Source: Glandiceps talaboti (taxonomy: Eukaryota > Hemichordata > Enteropneusta > Spengelidae). Taken from it: a stretch of DNA of 64,000 nucleotides. The stretch spans positions 22,000,635 through 22,064,634 of the forward strand of contig NC_135566.1 of assembly GCF_964340395.1 (NCBI RefSeq), in the 5' to 3' direction. Made by a program: the position numbers and the translations under genes. Positions 12,388 to 23,423 of this stretch are shown here, piece after piece. The notes beneath the pieces were generated by a model. That model did not search any database. It was given only the letters and a program-made list of their open reading frames with translations, and was not told where the DNA came from. Within the stretch, counting starts at the first letter, position 1. Each line of letters opens with the position of its first letter.

Positions 12388-13815
12388 CTCACTCTGAGTA
12401 CAGTGTCACACTATCTCTCTCTAACCCTGATACACAATATCTCACTTTGAGTACACACGATCTCAGCCTAAATTAAGTACACACAATCTCACTCCCAGTA
12501 CACATTATCTCACTTTGAGTACACAATATCTCACTCTGAGTACACATTATCTCACTCCCAGTACACATTATCTCACTCCCAGTACACATTATCTCACTCC
12601 CAGTACACATTATCTCACTCCCAGTACACATTATCTCACTCCCAGTACACATTATCTCAGCCTGAGTACACACTATCTCACTCCCAGTACACATTATCTC
12701 ACTCCCAGTACACAATATCTCACTCTGAGTACACAATATCTCACTCCCAGTACACATTATCTCACTCCCAGTACACATTATCTCAGCCTGAGTACACACT
12801 ATCTCACTCCCAGTACACATTATCTCACTCCCAGTACACATTATCTCAGCCTGAGTACACATTATCTCACTCCCAGTAAACATTATCTCACTCCCAGTAC
12901 ACATTATCTCACTCCCAGTACACATTATCTCACTCCCAGTACACATTATCTCAGCCTGAGTACACACTATCTCACTCTGAGTACACATTATCTCACTCTG
13001 AGTACACATTATCTCACTCTGAGTACACATTATCTCACTCCCAGTACACACTATCTCAGCCTGAGTACACACTATCTCACTCCCAGTACACATTATCTCA
13101 CTCCCAGTACACATTATCTCACTCTGAGTACACATTATCTCACTCCGAGTACACATTATCTCAGCCTGAGTACACATTATCTCACTCCCAGTACACATTA
13201 TCTCACTCCCAGTACACATTATCTCACTCCCAGTACACATTATCTCAGCCTGAGTACACATTATCTCACTCTGAGTACACATTATCTCACTCCCAGTACA
13301 CATTATCTCACTCCCAGTACACATTATCTCACTCCCAGTACACATTATCTCAGCCTGAGTACATGCACTATCTCACTCTGAGTACACATTATCTCACTCC
13401 GAGTACACATTATCTCACTCCCAGTACACATTATCTCACTCCGAGTACACATTATCTCAGCCTGAGTACACATTATCTCACTCTGAGTACACATTATCTC
13501 ACTCTGAGTACACATTATCTCACTCCCAGTACACATTATCTCACTCCCAGTACACATTATCTCACTCTGAGTACACATTATCTCACTCCGAGTACACATT
13601 ATCTCAGCCTGAGTACACATTATCTCACTCTGAGTACACATTATCTCACTCCCAGTACACATTATCTCAGCCTGAGTACACACTATCTCACTCTGAGTAC
13701 ACATTATCTCACTCTTAGTACACATTATCTCACTTTGAGTACACATTATCTCTCACTGAGTACACATTGTCTCACTCTGAGTACACACTATATCACTCCG
13801 AGTACACACTCACTT
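12388..13815 (+). repeat. 21-bp minisatellite, about 68 copies, in intron 3
   Basis: The unit is AGTACACATTATCTCACTCC plus C, with CTCCC, CTCTG, CTCCG and AGCCTG variants. The first recognisable unit (TTTGTCTCACTCTGAGTAC) begins about 15-20 bases after the exon 3 donor. Apparent ORFs on both strands arise from the period being a multiple of three. Confidence 0.95.
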
Positions 13816-14062
13816 GAGTGAGTGAATGACTGTCTGAATGATTGACTGACTGACTGACTGACTGAATGAATGAATGAATGACTAACTGATTGACTGATAG
13901 ATTGCTTGACTGACTGACTGGATGATTGACTGACTGACTGACTGGATGACTAACTGATTGAATGACTAACTGAATGACTGACTGACTGACTGACTGACTG
14001 ACTGACTGACTGACTGACTGACTGACTGTCTGTCTGTCTGTCTGTCTGACTGAGCAAGTGAG
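13816..14062 (+). repeat. TGAC-rich tetranucleotide repeat region
   Basis: An interrupted (GACT)n/(GAAT)n tract is followed by a purer (GACT)n run at 13975-14027 and (GTCT)n to 14047. It lies about 70 bases before the exon 4 acceptor. Confidence 0.9.
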
Positions 14063-14133
14063 TGACTGAGTTGTTAATTGATTAATTGGCGGATATATCG
14101 TTCAATTGACTAATTGGTTTATTGATTTCACAG

Positions 14134-14343
14134 AACATAGTTCGTGACTTTGCTGCTCGATGTGGTGGTATCTTACAAGAGGCAGTGAAGTGGTCGCCTG
14201 CTGCAACCAGGTCCCATTTACAACAGTATCTAATAGAATTAGAAAATTACAGTGATAGACATTATCAACACAGTGGTTTAGCACTGGCTACAGAAAGCGC
14301 CTTACAGTTCGCTGGTTATAACAAAACATCAGCAGCACTTGGG
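14134..14343 (+). CDS. PI4KA: PI4KA exon 4 of window
   Basis: The acceptor is TTTCACAG ending at 14133 and the donor GTGAGT starts at 14344. The exon is exactly 70 codons, phase 0 at both ends. It opens NIVRDFAARCGGILQEAVKW and includes SGLALATES and FAGYNK, all family hallmarks. The following intron is only 169 bases and is one of two introns without a tandem array. Confidence 0.94.
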
Positions 14344-14512
14344 GTGAGTAGATCATTCCACATATGGCCTGATAAATAGGGATGGAAATCTTGTGGAGTC
14401 TTCAAAGCCAGTTGTTATTGGCCACTTTAATCAAATGAGGTCAGATCACAGTCAGTTCTTTTCAAAAGCTGATTGTACAAGTCATATCAAGTTTGTATCT
14501 GTCACTTTACAG

Positions 14513-14605
14513 GGATCAGCCTTGGACAAAAGACCAGGCTGTGTAAAAAATGATTCATCAAGTTTTGTCTCTGTCATGAGTCTCAGAAGCAGATATGCTG
14601 GAGAG
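14513..14605 (+). CDS. PI4KA: PI4KA exon 5 of window
   Basis: The acceptor is CTTTACAG ending at 14512 and the donor GTAAGT starts at 14606. It is 31 codons, phase 0 at both ends, and carries RPGCVKND and the conserved RSRYAGE at its end. A G-run-rich array starts about 185 bases after the donor. Confidence 0.93.
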
Positions 14606-14790
14606 GTAAGTTCCTTTCAATATTCAGATCAATTCAAATTACAGTTGTCTATACACATGTCAGGAATACAATCTTGTAAGCATGTATCCATAATACAAAG
14701 TTTTTAACATGGAAATGAGAATCAAAGGGAACATGTTTCAGATTTTCTTGTGATATGTGTAAATCTGTAATAAGTGAAAAAAAGACAGAT

Positions 14791-17700
14791 TGTGTCAACA
14801 TGTATATGTTTATGGGGGGGGGGGGGGCATTGCATCTACATGTATATGTTTATGGGGGGGGCATTGTGTCAACATGTATATGTTTATGGGGGGGGGCATT
14901 GCATCTACATGTATATGTTTATGGGGGGGGGGGGCATTGTGTCAATATGTATATGTTTATGGGGGGGGGGGGCATTGCATCTACATGTACATGTTTATGG
15001 GAGGGGCATTGTGTCAACATGTATATGTTTATGGAGGGGCATTGCATCTACATGTACATGTTTATGGGGGAGCATTGTGTCAATATGTATATGTTTATGG
15101 GGGGGGCATTGTGTGAACATATATATGTTTATGGGGGGGGGCATTGCATCTACATGTATATGTTTATGGGGTGGGGCATTGTGTCAATATGTATATGTTT
15201 ATGGGGGGAGCATTGTGTGAACATGTATATGTTTATGGGGTGGGGCATTGTGTCAATATGTATATGTTTATGGGGTGGGGCATTGTGTCAACATGTATAT
15301 GTTTATGGGGGGTGGCATTGCATCTACATGTATATGTTTATGGGAGGGGGGCATTGTGTCAATATGTATATGTTTATGGGGGGACATTGTGTCAATATGC
15401 ATATGTTTATGGGAGGGGCATTGTGTCAACATGTATATGTTTATGGGGGGGGGGGGGGGGCATTGCATCTACATGTATATGTTTATGGGGGGGGGCATTG
15501 TGTCAATATGTATATGTTTATGGGGGGACATTGTGTCAATATGTATATGTTTGGGGGGGGGCATTGTGTCAACATGTGAATGTTTATGGGGAGCATTGCA
15601 TCTACATGTATATGTTTATGGGGTGGGGCATTGTGTCAACATGTATATGTTTATGGGGGGAGCATTGTGTGAACATGTATATGTTTATGGGGTGGGGCAT
15701 TGTGTGAACATGTATATGTTTATGGGGGCATTGTGTCAACATGTATATGTTTATGGGGGGCATTGCATCTACATGTATATGTTTATGGGGGGCATTGCAT
15801 CTACATGTATATGTTTATGGGGGGGCATTGTGTGAACATGTATATGTTTATGGGGGGCATTGCATCTACATGTTTATGTTTATGGGGGAGCATTGTGTCA
15901 ACATGTGTATGTTTATGGGGGGCATTGCATCTACATGTATATGTTTATGGGGGGGGGGCATTGTTTTGAACATGTATATGTTTATGGGGGACATTGCATC
16001 TACATGTATATGTTTATGGGGGGGGCATTGTGTCAACATGTATATGTTTGTGGGGTGGGGCATTGTGTCAATATGTATATGTTTATGGGGGGGGGGGGCA
16101 TTGTGTGAACATATATATGTTTATGGGGAGCATTGCATCTACATGTATATGTTTATGTGGTGGGGCATTGTGTCAATATGTATATGTTTATGGGGGGAGC
16201 ATTGTGTGAACATGTATATGTTTGGGGTGGGGCATTGTGTGAACATGTACCGGTATATGTTTATGGGGGGCATTGCATCTACATGTATATGTTTATGGGG
16301 GGGCATTGCATCTACATGTATATGTTTATGTGGTGGGGCATTGTGTCAATATGTATATGTTTATGGGGGGAGCATTGTGTGAACATGTATATGTTTATGG
16401 GGTGGGGCATTGCATCTACATGTATATGTTTATGGGGGGCATTGCATCTACATGTATATGTTTATGGGGGGCATTGCATCTACATGTATATGTTTATGTG
16501 GTGGGGCATTATGTCAATATGTATATGTTTATGGGGTGGGGCATTGTGTGAACATGTATATGTTTATGGGGTGGGGCATTGCATCTACATGTATATGTTT
16601 ATGGGGGGGCATTGTGTCAATATGTATTATGTTTATGGGGTGGGGCATTGTGTCAATATGTATATGTTTATGGGGTGGGGCATTGTGTGAACATGTATAT
16701 GTTTATGGGGGCATTGCATCTACATGTATATGTTTATGGGGGAGCATTGTGTCAACATGTGTATGTTTATGGGGGGCATTGCATCTACATGTATATGTTT
16801 ATGGGGGGGGCATTGTTTTGAACATGTATATGTTTATGGGGGACATTGCATCTACATGTATATGTTTATGGGTGGGGCATTGTGTCAACATGTATATGTT
16901 TATGGGGTGGGGCATTGTGTCAATATGTATATGTTTATGGGGGGTGGCATTGCATCTACATGTATATGTTTATGGGGTGGGGCATTGTGTCAATATGTAT
17001 ATGTTTATGGGGGAGCATTGTGTCAACATGTGAATGTTTATGGGGGACATTGCATCTACATGTATATGTTTATGGGTGGGGCATTGTGTGAACATGTATA
17101 TGTTTATGGGGGGACATTGTGTCAACATGTGAATGTTTATGGGGGCATTGTGTCAACATGTATATGTTTATGGGGGGCATTGTGTGAACATGTATATGTT
17201 TATGGGGGGGGGGGCATTGCATCTACATGTATATGTTTATGGGGGGGTGGCATTGTGTCAACATGTATATGTTTATGGGGGCATTGCATCTACATGTATA
17301 TGTTTATGGGGTGGGGCATTGTGTGAACATGTATATGTTTATGGGGGGACATTGTGTCAACATGTATATGTTTATGGGGGCATTGTGTCAACATGTATAT
17401 GTTTATGGGGGGCATTGTGTGAACATGTATATGTTTATGGGGGGGGGGCATTGCATCTACATGTATATGTTTATGGGGGGGGTGGCATTGTGTCAACATG
17501 TATATGTTTATGGGGGCATTGCATCTACATGTATATGTTTATGGGGTGGGGCATTGTGTCAATATGTATATGTTTATGGGGGGGGGGGCATTGTGTGAAC
17601 ATATATATGTTTATGGGGGGGCATTGCATCTACATGTATATGTTTATGGGGGGGGCAATGCATCTACACGTATATGTTTATGGGGGGGGAGCATTGTGTG

Positions 17701-19069
17701 AACATGTACATGTTTATGGGGGGGGGGAGCATTGTGTGAACATGTATATGTTTATGGGGTGGGGCATTGTGTCAATATGTATATGTTTATGGGAGGGGGG
17801 CATTGTGTCAATATGTATATGTTTATGGGGGGACATTGTGTCAATATGCATATGTTTATGGGAGGGTCATTGTGTCAACATGTATATGTTTATGGGGGGC
17901 ATTGCATCTACATGTTTATGTTTATGGGGGGACATTGTGTCAATATGTATATGTTTATGGGGGGGGGGGCATTGTGTCAATATGTATATATTTATGGGGG
18001 GACATTGTGTCAATATGTATATTTTTATGGGGGAGAATTGTGTCAATATGTATATGTTTGGGGGGGGGGCATTGTGTCAACATGTATATGTTTATGGGGT
18101 GGGGCATTGTGTCAATATGTATATGTTTATGGGGGAGCATTGTGTGAACATGTATATGTTTATGGGGGGGCATTGCATCTACATGTATATGTTTATGGGG
18201 TGGGGCATTGTGTCAATATGTATATGTTTATGGGGGGGGGCATTGTGTGAACATATATATGTTTATGGGGGGGCATTGCATCTACATGTATATGTTTATG
18301 GGGTGGGGCATTATGTCAATATGTATGTGTTTATGGGGGGGCATTGTGTGAACATGTATATGTTTATGGGGGGGCATTGCATCTACATGTATATGTTTAT
18401 GGGGGGCATTGCATCTACATGTATATGTTTATGGGGGGAGCATTGTGTCAACATGTATATGTTTATGGGGGAGCATTGTGTGAACATGTATATGTTTATG
18501 GGGGGCATTGCATCTACATGTTTATGTTTATGGGGGAGCATTGTGTGAACATGTATATGTTTATGGGGGGCATTGCATCTACATGTTTATGTTTATGGGG
18601 GAGCATTGTGTGAACATGTATATGTTTATGGGGGGCATTGCATCTACATGTATATGTTTATGGGGTGGGGCATTGTGTCAACATGTATATGTTTATGGGG
18701 GGCATTGCATCTACATGTATATGTTTATGGGGGGGGGGGGCATTGTGTCAACATGTATATGTTTATGGGGGGGCATTGCATCTACATGTATATGTTTATG
18801 GGGTGGGGCATTGTGTGAACATATATATGTTTATGGGGTGGGGCATTGTGTCAATATGTATATGTTTATGGGGTGGGGCATTGTGTGAACATGTATATGT
18901 TTATGGGGGGCATTGCATCTACATGTATATGTTTATAGGGTGGGGCATTGCATCTACATGTATATGTTTATGGGGTATTGCATCTACAAGTATATGTTTA
19001 TAGGGGCATTGTGTCAACATGTATATGTTTATGGGGTGGGGCATTGCATCTACATGTATATGTTTATGG
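14791..19069 (+). repeat. G-run minisatellite, about 140 copies, filling intron 5
   Basis: Units of about 27-33 bases alternate TGTGTCAACATGTATATG and GCATCTACATGTATATG, each followed by TTTATG and a G run of about 4-14. Length variation is almost all in the G run. In the sense transcript this gives about 140 G-tracts spaced some 22-25 bases apart. ORFs of up to 471 codons in three frames are artefacts of these units. Confidence 0.96.
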
Positions 19070-19146
19070 AGTAAGATACTTCTAGACAGTTTGTACTATT
19101 TTAATTCGGTAACATTACTAACAAATTCAAATGGTTTATAATTCAG

Positions 19147-19303
19147 GTTGCCGGGATGAAAGCTATCTATGCAGATTCTGATTTAGGTGTGAGTTTACCT
19201 AATATCTTGACCCAACAACTGGAGAAAGCTTGTGAGGTGGAATCTGAAGACAATTTTACACACGCTTTATTCAGAGTGTGTGCTCTACTGATTTCAAGTC
19301 AAG
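19147..19303 (+). CDS. PI4KA: PI4KA exon 6 of window
   Basis: The acceptor is AATTCAG ending at 19146 and the donor GTACGT starts at 19304. It has 52 codons plus one base of a Gly codon. It begins VAGMKAIYAD, is variable in the middle and ends HALFRVCALLISSQ. The donor is followed within about ten bases by CA-rich simple repeat. Confidence 0.92.
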
Positions 19304-19309
19304 GTACGT

Positions 19310-19470
19310 GACACACATACACACACTCAAACACACACATAGACAGACACAGACAGACACACACTCACACACACACATACTCTCACACACATACTCACAC
19401 ACTTGCTCACTCACATACACAAACACTCATTCACACACATACACACACAAACTCTCTCCCTCTCCCCCCT
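19310..19470 (+). repeat. CA-rich simple repeat directly after exon 6 donor
   Basis: Interrupted (CA)n with ACACTCACAC and AGACAGACAC variants starts within ten bases of the donor. Confidence 0.88.
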
Positions 19471-19754
<284 letters not shown>

Positions 19755-19851
19755 ACAATATAAAGAAAATAATGATAAATATAAAATTATGCTCAATAGT
19801 GTATATTAGACATTGTTATCACATTGTCTTTCTCTTTTATTGAATCTTCAG

Positions 19852-19979
19852 GTTTGAATCGTAAATTACTTCACAGCTTATGTTGGGCCCCCATCAAAGT
19901 ATTTACAGAGGCAACCATGGAAACAGCAGTTGCATGTTGGAAGTGGTTACTGGCAGCAAGACCTGACTTAGAACTCCAG
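19852..19979 (+). CDS. PI4KA: PI4KA exon 7 of window; its 3' end seeds the 53-bp array
   Basis: The acceptor is ATCTTCAG ending at 19851 and the donor GTAACA starts at 19980. Two bases complete the split Gly codon, then 42 codons follow to a phase-0 end. Contents include LLHSLCWAP and METAVACWKWLLA, matching the family. The last roughly 45 coding bases (AAGTGGTTACTGGCAG to CTCCAG) are the ancestor of the array in the next intron. Confidence 0.94.
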
Positions 19980-21520
19980 GTAACATATATTAAAAATGGT
20001 TACTAAGAGCTAGGCCTGACTTAGAATTGTAGGTAACATATGTTAAAAGTGGTTACTGTCAGCTATGCCTGACTTAGAACGCTTGGTAATATATGTTAAA
20101 AGTGGTTACTGTCAGCTAGGCCTGACTTAGAACGCTTGGTAACATATGTTAAAAGTGGTTACTGTCAGCTAGGCCTGACTTAGAACGCTTGGTAACATAT
20201 GTTAAAAGTGGTTACTGGCAGCTAGGCCTGACTTAGAACGCTTGGTAATATATGTTAAAAGTGGTTACTGTCAGCTAGGCCTGACTTAGAACGCTTGGTA
20301 ATATATGTTAAAAGTGGTTACTGTCAGCTAGGCCTGACTTAGAACGCTTGGTAATATATGTTAAAAGTGGTTACTGTCAGCTAGGCCTGACTTAGAACGC
20401 TTGGTAATATATGTTAAAAGTGGTTACTGTCAGCTAGGCCTGACTTAGAACGCTTGGTAATATATGTTAAAAGTGGTTACTGTCAGCTAGGCCTGACTTA
20501 GAACGCTTGGTAATATATGTTAAAAGTGGTTACTGTCAGCTAGGCCTGACTTAGAACGCTTGGTAATATATGTTAAAAGTGGTTACTGGCAGCTAGGCCT
20601 GACTTAGAACGCTTGGTAATATATTTTAAAAGTGGTTACTGTCAGCTATGCCTGACTTAGAACGCTTGGTAACATATGTTAAAAGTGGTTACTGGCAGCT
20701 AGGCCTGACTTAGAACGCTTGGTAATATATGTTAAAAGTGGTTACTGTCAGCTAGGCCTGACTTAGAACGCTTGGTAATATATGTTAAAAGTGGTTACTG
20801 TCAGCTAGGCCTGACTTAGAACGCTTGGTAATATATGTTAAAAGTGGTTACTGGCAGCTAGGCCTGACTTAGAACGCTTGGTAATATATGTTAAAAGTGG
20901 TTACTGTCAGCTATGCCTGACTTAGAACGCTTGGTAACATATGTTAAAAGTGGTTACTGGCAGCTAGGCCTGACTTAGAACGCTTGGTAATATATGTTAA
21001 AAGTGGTTACTGTCAGCTAGGCCTGACTTAGAACGCTTGGTAATATATGTTAAAAGTGGTTACTGTCAGCTAGGCCTGACTTAGAACGCTTGGTAATATA
21101 TGTTAAAAGTGGTTACTGGCAGCTAGGCCTGACTTAGAACGCTTGGTAATATATGTTAAAAGTGGTTACTGGCAGCTAGGCCTGACTAAGAATTGTAGGT
21201 AACATATGTTAAAAGTGGTTACTGTCAGCTATGCCTGACTTAGAACGCTTGGTAACATATGTTAAAAGTGGTTACTGGCAGCTAGGCCTGACTTAGAACG
21301 CTTGGTAATATATGTTAAAAGTGGTTACTGTCAGCTAGGCCTGACTTAGAACGCTTGGTAATATATGTTAAAAGTGGTTACTGTCAGCTATGCCTGACTT
21401 AGAACGCTTGGTAACATATGTTAAAAGTGGTTACTGTCAGCTATGCCTGACTTAGAACGCTTGGTAACATATGTTAAAAGTGGTTACTGGCAGTAGGGTA
21501 GGCCTGACTTAGAATTCCAG
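19934..21520 (+). repeat. 53-bp minisatellite derived from exon 7 end plus donor, about 29 copies
   Basis: The unit contains GTTAAAAGTGGTTACTG, CAGCTAGGCCTGACTTAGAA and CGCTTGGTAATATAT. The exon itself reads AAGTGGTTACTGGCAGCAAG, ACCTGACTTAGAACTCCAG, then GTAACATATATTAAAA, so unit one is genuine coding sequence plus the splice site. Unit two (from about 20004) still has GAATTGTAGGTAACATATG; most later copies have CGCTTGGTAATATATG. A remnant unit at 23386-23419 lies beyond the inserted element. Confidence 0.95.
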
Positions 21521-21675
21521 ATACGATCACGGGGCAGTGAGAATGTAATTGATTGATCGATCGATTGATTTATTAATTGTTTTATTATTTGGTTGAATGA
21601 TTGATCGATTGAATGATAAATTTTTGTGATGCAAATAACTTATTTTGTGTGTGATATTGATCAATTCACTCATTA

Positions 21676-22795
21676 ACCCATAGACTTTCCATGCAAATGA
21701 CCTCCTAGGCCAAGGACTTTTTAGGTTGCACACAGTTGTACACAGTTTTGATAGTGATCATTTAACACCAAAACAGGTGGGATATGGTCTCATCTACAAG
21801 TATATCAATAATTATGAAATATTGAATTTTAATGTACATGAATGTATGGTCAGTAACTTTACCAAGAAATTGGGGAAAATTGGTATTTAACACATGTTTT
21901 TGGTCAAAAAAGCATGTGAAATTTAGTTTTTTTTTTTATAAATACAAGCCTTGGGTTACAATTGGAAATTAGCTGTAAAAATAAATGGACAAATTGAATG
22001 GGTGTTGAGTAAAATATTTATCATAAAACAGCAAGTACTGTCTGTCAAGTTTACAATAAATACAAACAAATTTGCATATTTCATATATACAAATACTGCA
22101 TACCGCTACATACACGTCCACAGATAGCAGCATAACGATATGTCTCATGGACGGTTATATCTAACACTTCATCTGTTAACAAAAAACTGACGAAAGACAA
22201 CGATGTTGAATCTGCCGTAATGTTTTCATGTAAACCAACCTTGGAGTAATCAAACGACATTGGCATCTGTGGTTTGTCATCGGCAGGATTGCGGGACCAG
22301 CCATTGACGACGTCAGTCCAAAAGTCAAAGTCATCGGGAGGGTTTTCGATATGTTCTAGTAGGACACAATTTACTTCCTCAAACCCGTAAAATGCTTCAT
22401 CATCATCGCTATCACTGTCTAGAAAGTATCGCGAAAAACTCTCTGTCTTCCGGGTGTACTTCGTTCAATATATTAGCATAATGTCGAAGGTCAACATCCA
22501 TATTCATAGCAGCTGTCATATTAAGCATTGCTAAGTAGGCGCTATTTGCATTCGGAGGCAAACAGTGAAAGAAATCGAACATGTGACTGTTTCCCACCTG
22601 AATAATTTAATATTTAATAAGATAACATCGTGTACATCATTACTTATGGGCATAAGGGCAGGACAGCGATAACCCATTACATCATCACTTTATTTACAGC
22701 ATATGCAAATTACTCTATTGTCGTTGATATCAACGGCGTGGCCTAAAATACGGAAGTGCTACGTCGTGGATAACAACGATGTAGCATCACAAGGG
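21676..22795 (-). mobile_element. Deleted piggyBac element nested in the hAT-like element
   Basis: It is bounded by TTAA at 21672-21675 and 22796-22799. The ends read CCCATAG and, on the minus strand, CCCTTGTGATG, as expected of piggyBac-type elements (TTAA target, CCC termini). It encodes only the N-terminal part of a transposase on the minus strand, so it is internally deleted. Confidence 0.6.
22081..22597 (-). pseudogene. piggyBac-like transposase, N-terminal fragment
   Basis: Minus-strand frames joined by one frameshift near 22430-22440 read an acidic leader (FLDSDSDDDEAFYGFEE). They continue through FDYSKVGLHENITAD to FLLTDEVLDITVHETYRYA. That last block matches the start of the piggyBac transposase (DDE_Tnp_1_7) domain, which commonly has LLTDExLxxIVxxTNRYA. 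The catalytic Asp residues lie beyond the truncation. About 170 residues remain of an expected 500-600, so it is not functional. Confidence 0.75.
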
Positions 22796-22970
22796 TTAAG
22801 TTTTGTGGTGCTATAAAAACCTTTTTTTTCTCTTTCCCTGTCTTTTTATCTCTCATTCAACTGTATGTAATTCTCTCTTTATTGACTAAATAAAGACGCC
22901 TTGTCCTTTCTTCTCCTCTTATCTAAATTAAAACACCCCTAATCTTTTAATTGACAAGAGATCACTTACA

Positions 22971-23062
22971 TTATCACACTGGACAAACAGTTGATCATGC
23001 ATAAACTAGTATTCTCTTCCTTACTAGTTTATGGATGATCAACTGTTTGCCCAGTGTGATAA
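22971..23062. repeat. 41-bp-stem hairpin
   Basis: TTATCACACTGGACAAACAG at the left pairs with CTGTTTGCCCAGTGTGATAA at the right. The stem of about 41 bases has two mismatches and a roughly ten-base loop. It lies in the right arm of the hAT-like element. Confidence 0.9.
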
Positions 23063-23423
23063 TTTCCCACAAGATAGGAGATAAAGCAAATTTTCGCAGT
23101 AACAGTAATATTTCGCAGTAATAAAGAAAAGAGAGAATTATATACAGCCTCAGACTTTTAGTGGTCTGAGATACTGCTGAGAGCAAAGTAACCAGGGAAA
23201 GAAATAAAATAGTTTTAAAACTCACTGAGTGAATTGATCAATATCACACACAATAAGTTATGTTGCACCACAAAATTGATCATTCAATCGAGCAATCATT
23301 CAAACAAATAACGATTCAATCAATAAATCAATCGATCCATCAATTGATCAATCAATTACATTCTCGCTGCCCCCTGTGACACGATATATTAAAAGTGGTC
23401 ACTGGCAGCTAGGCCTGACTTAA

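Larger units (their letters stand above)
21528..23378. mobile_element. hAT-like inverted-repeat element inserted in the 53-bp array
   Basis: The ends are inverted copies of about 145 bases (21528-21672 and about 23228-23378), beginning CACGGGGCAGTGAGAATG and, reversed, CACAGGGGGCAGCGAGAATG. The flanks GATACGAT and GACACGAT look like a 7-8 bp target-site duplication with one mismatch. The 53-bp array resumes after the element. An 8-bp duplication fits the hAT superfamily, but no hAT transposase is present, so the class is inferred. The right arm (22800-23227) includes a strong hairpin. Confidence 0.65.

Noticed and set aside
12473-13821. Repetitive ORFs on both strands of the 21-bp array
   Set aside because: Same artefact of a stop-free unit with a period divisible by three; no start context or conserved domain.
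14755-19003. Repetitive Cys/Met/Tyr/Gly-rich ORFs of up to 471 codons in three frames
   Set aside because: They are translations of the G-run array; length changes in the G run merely move the frame.
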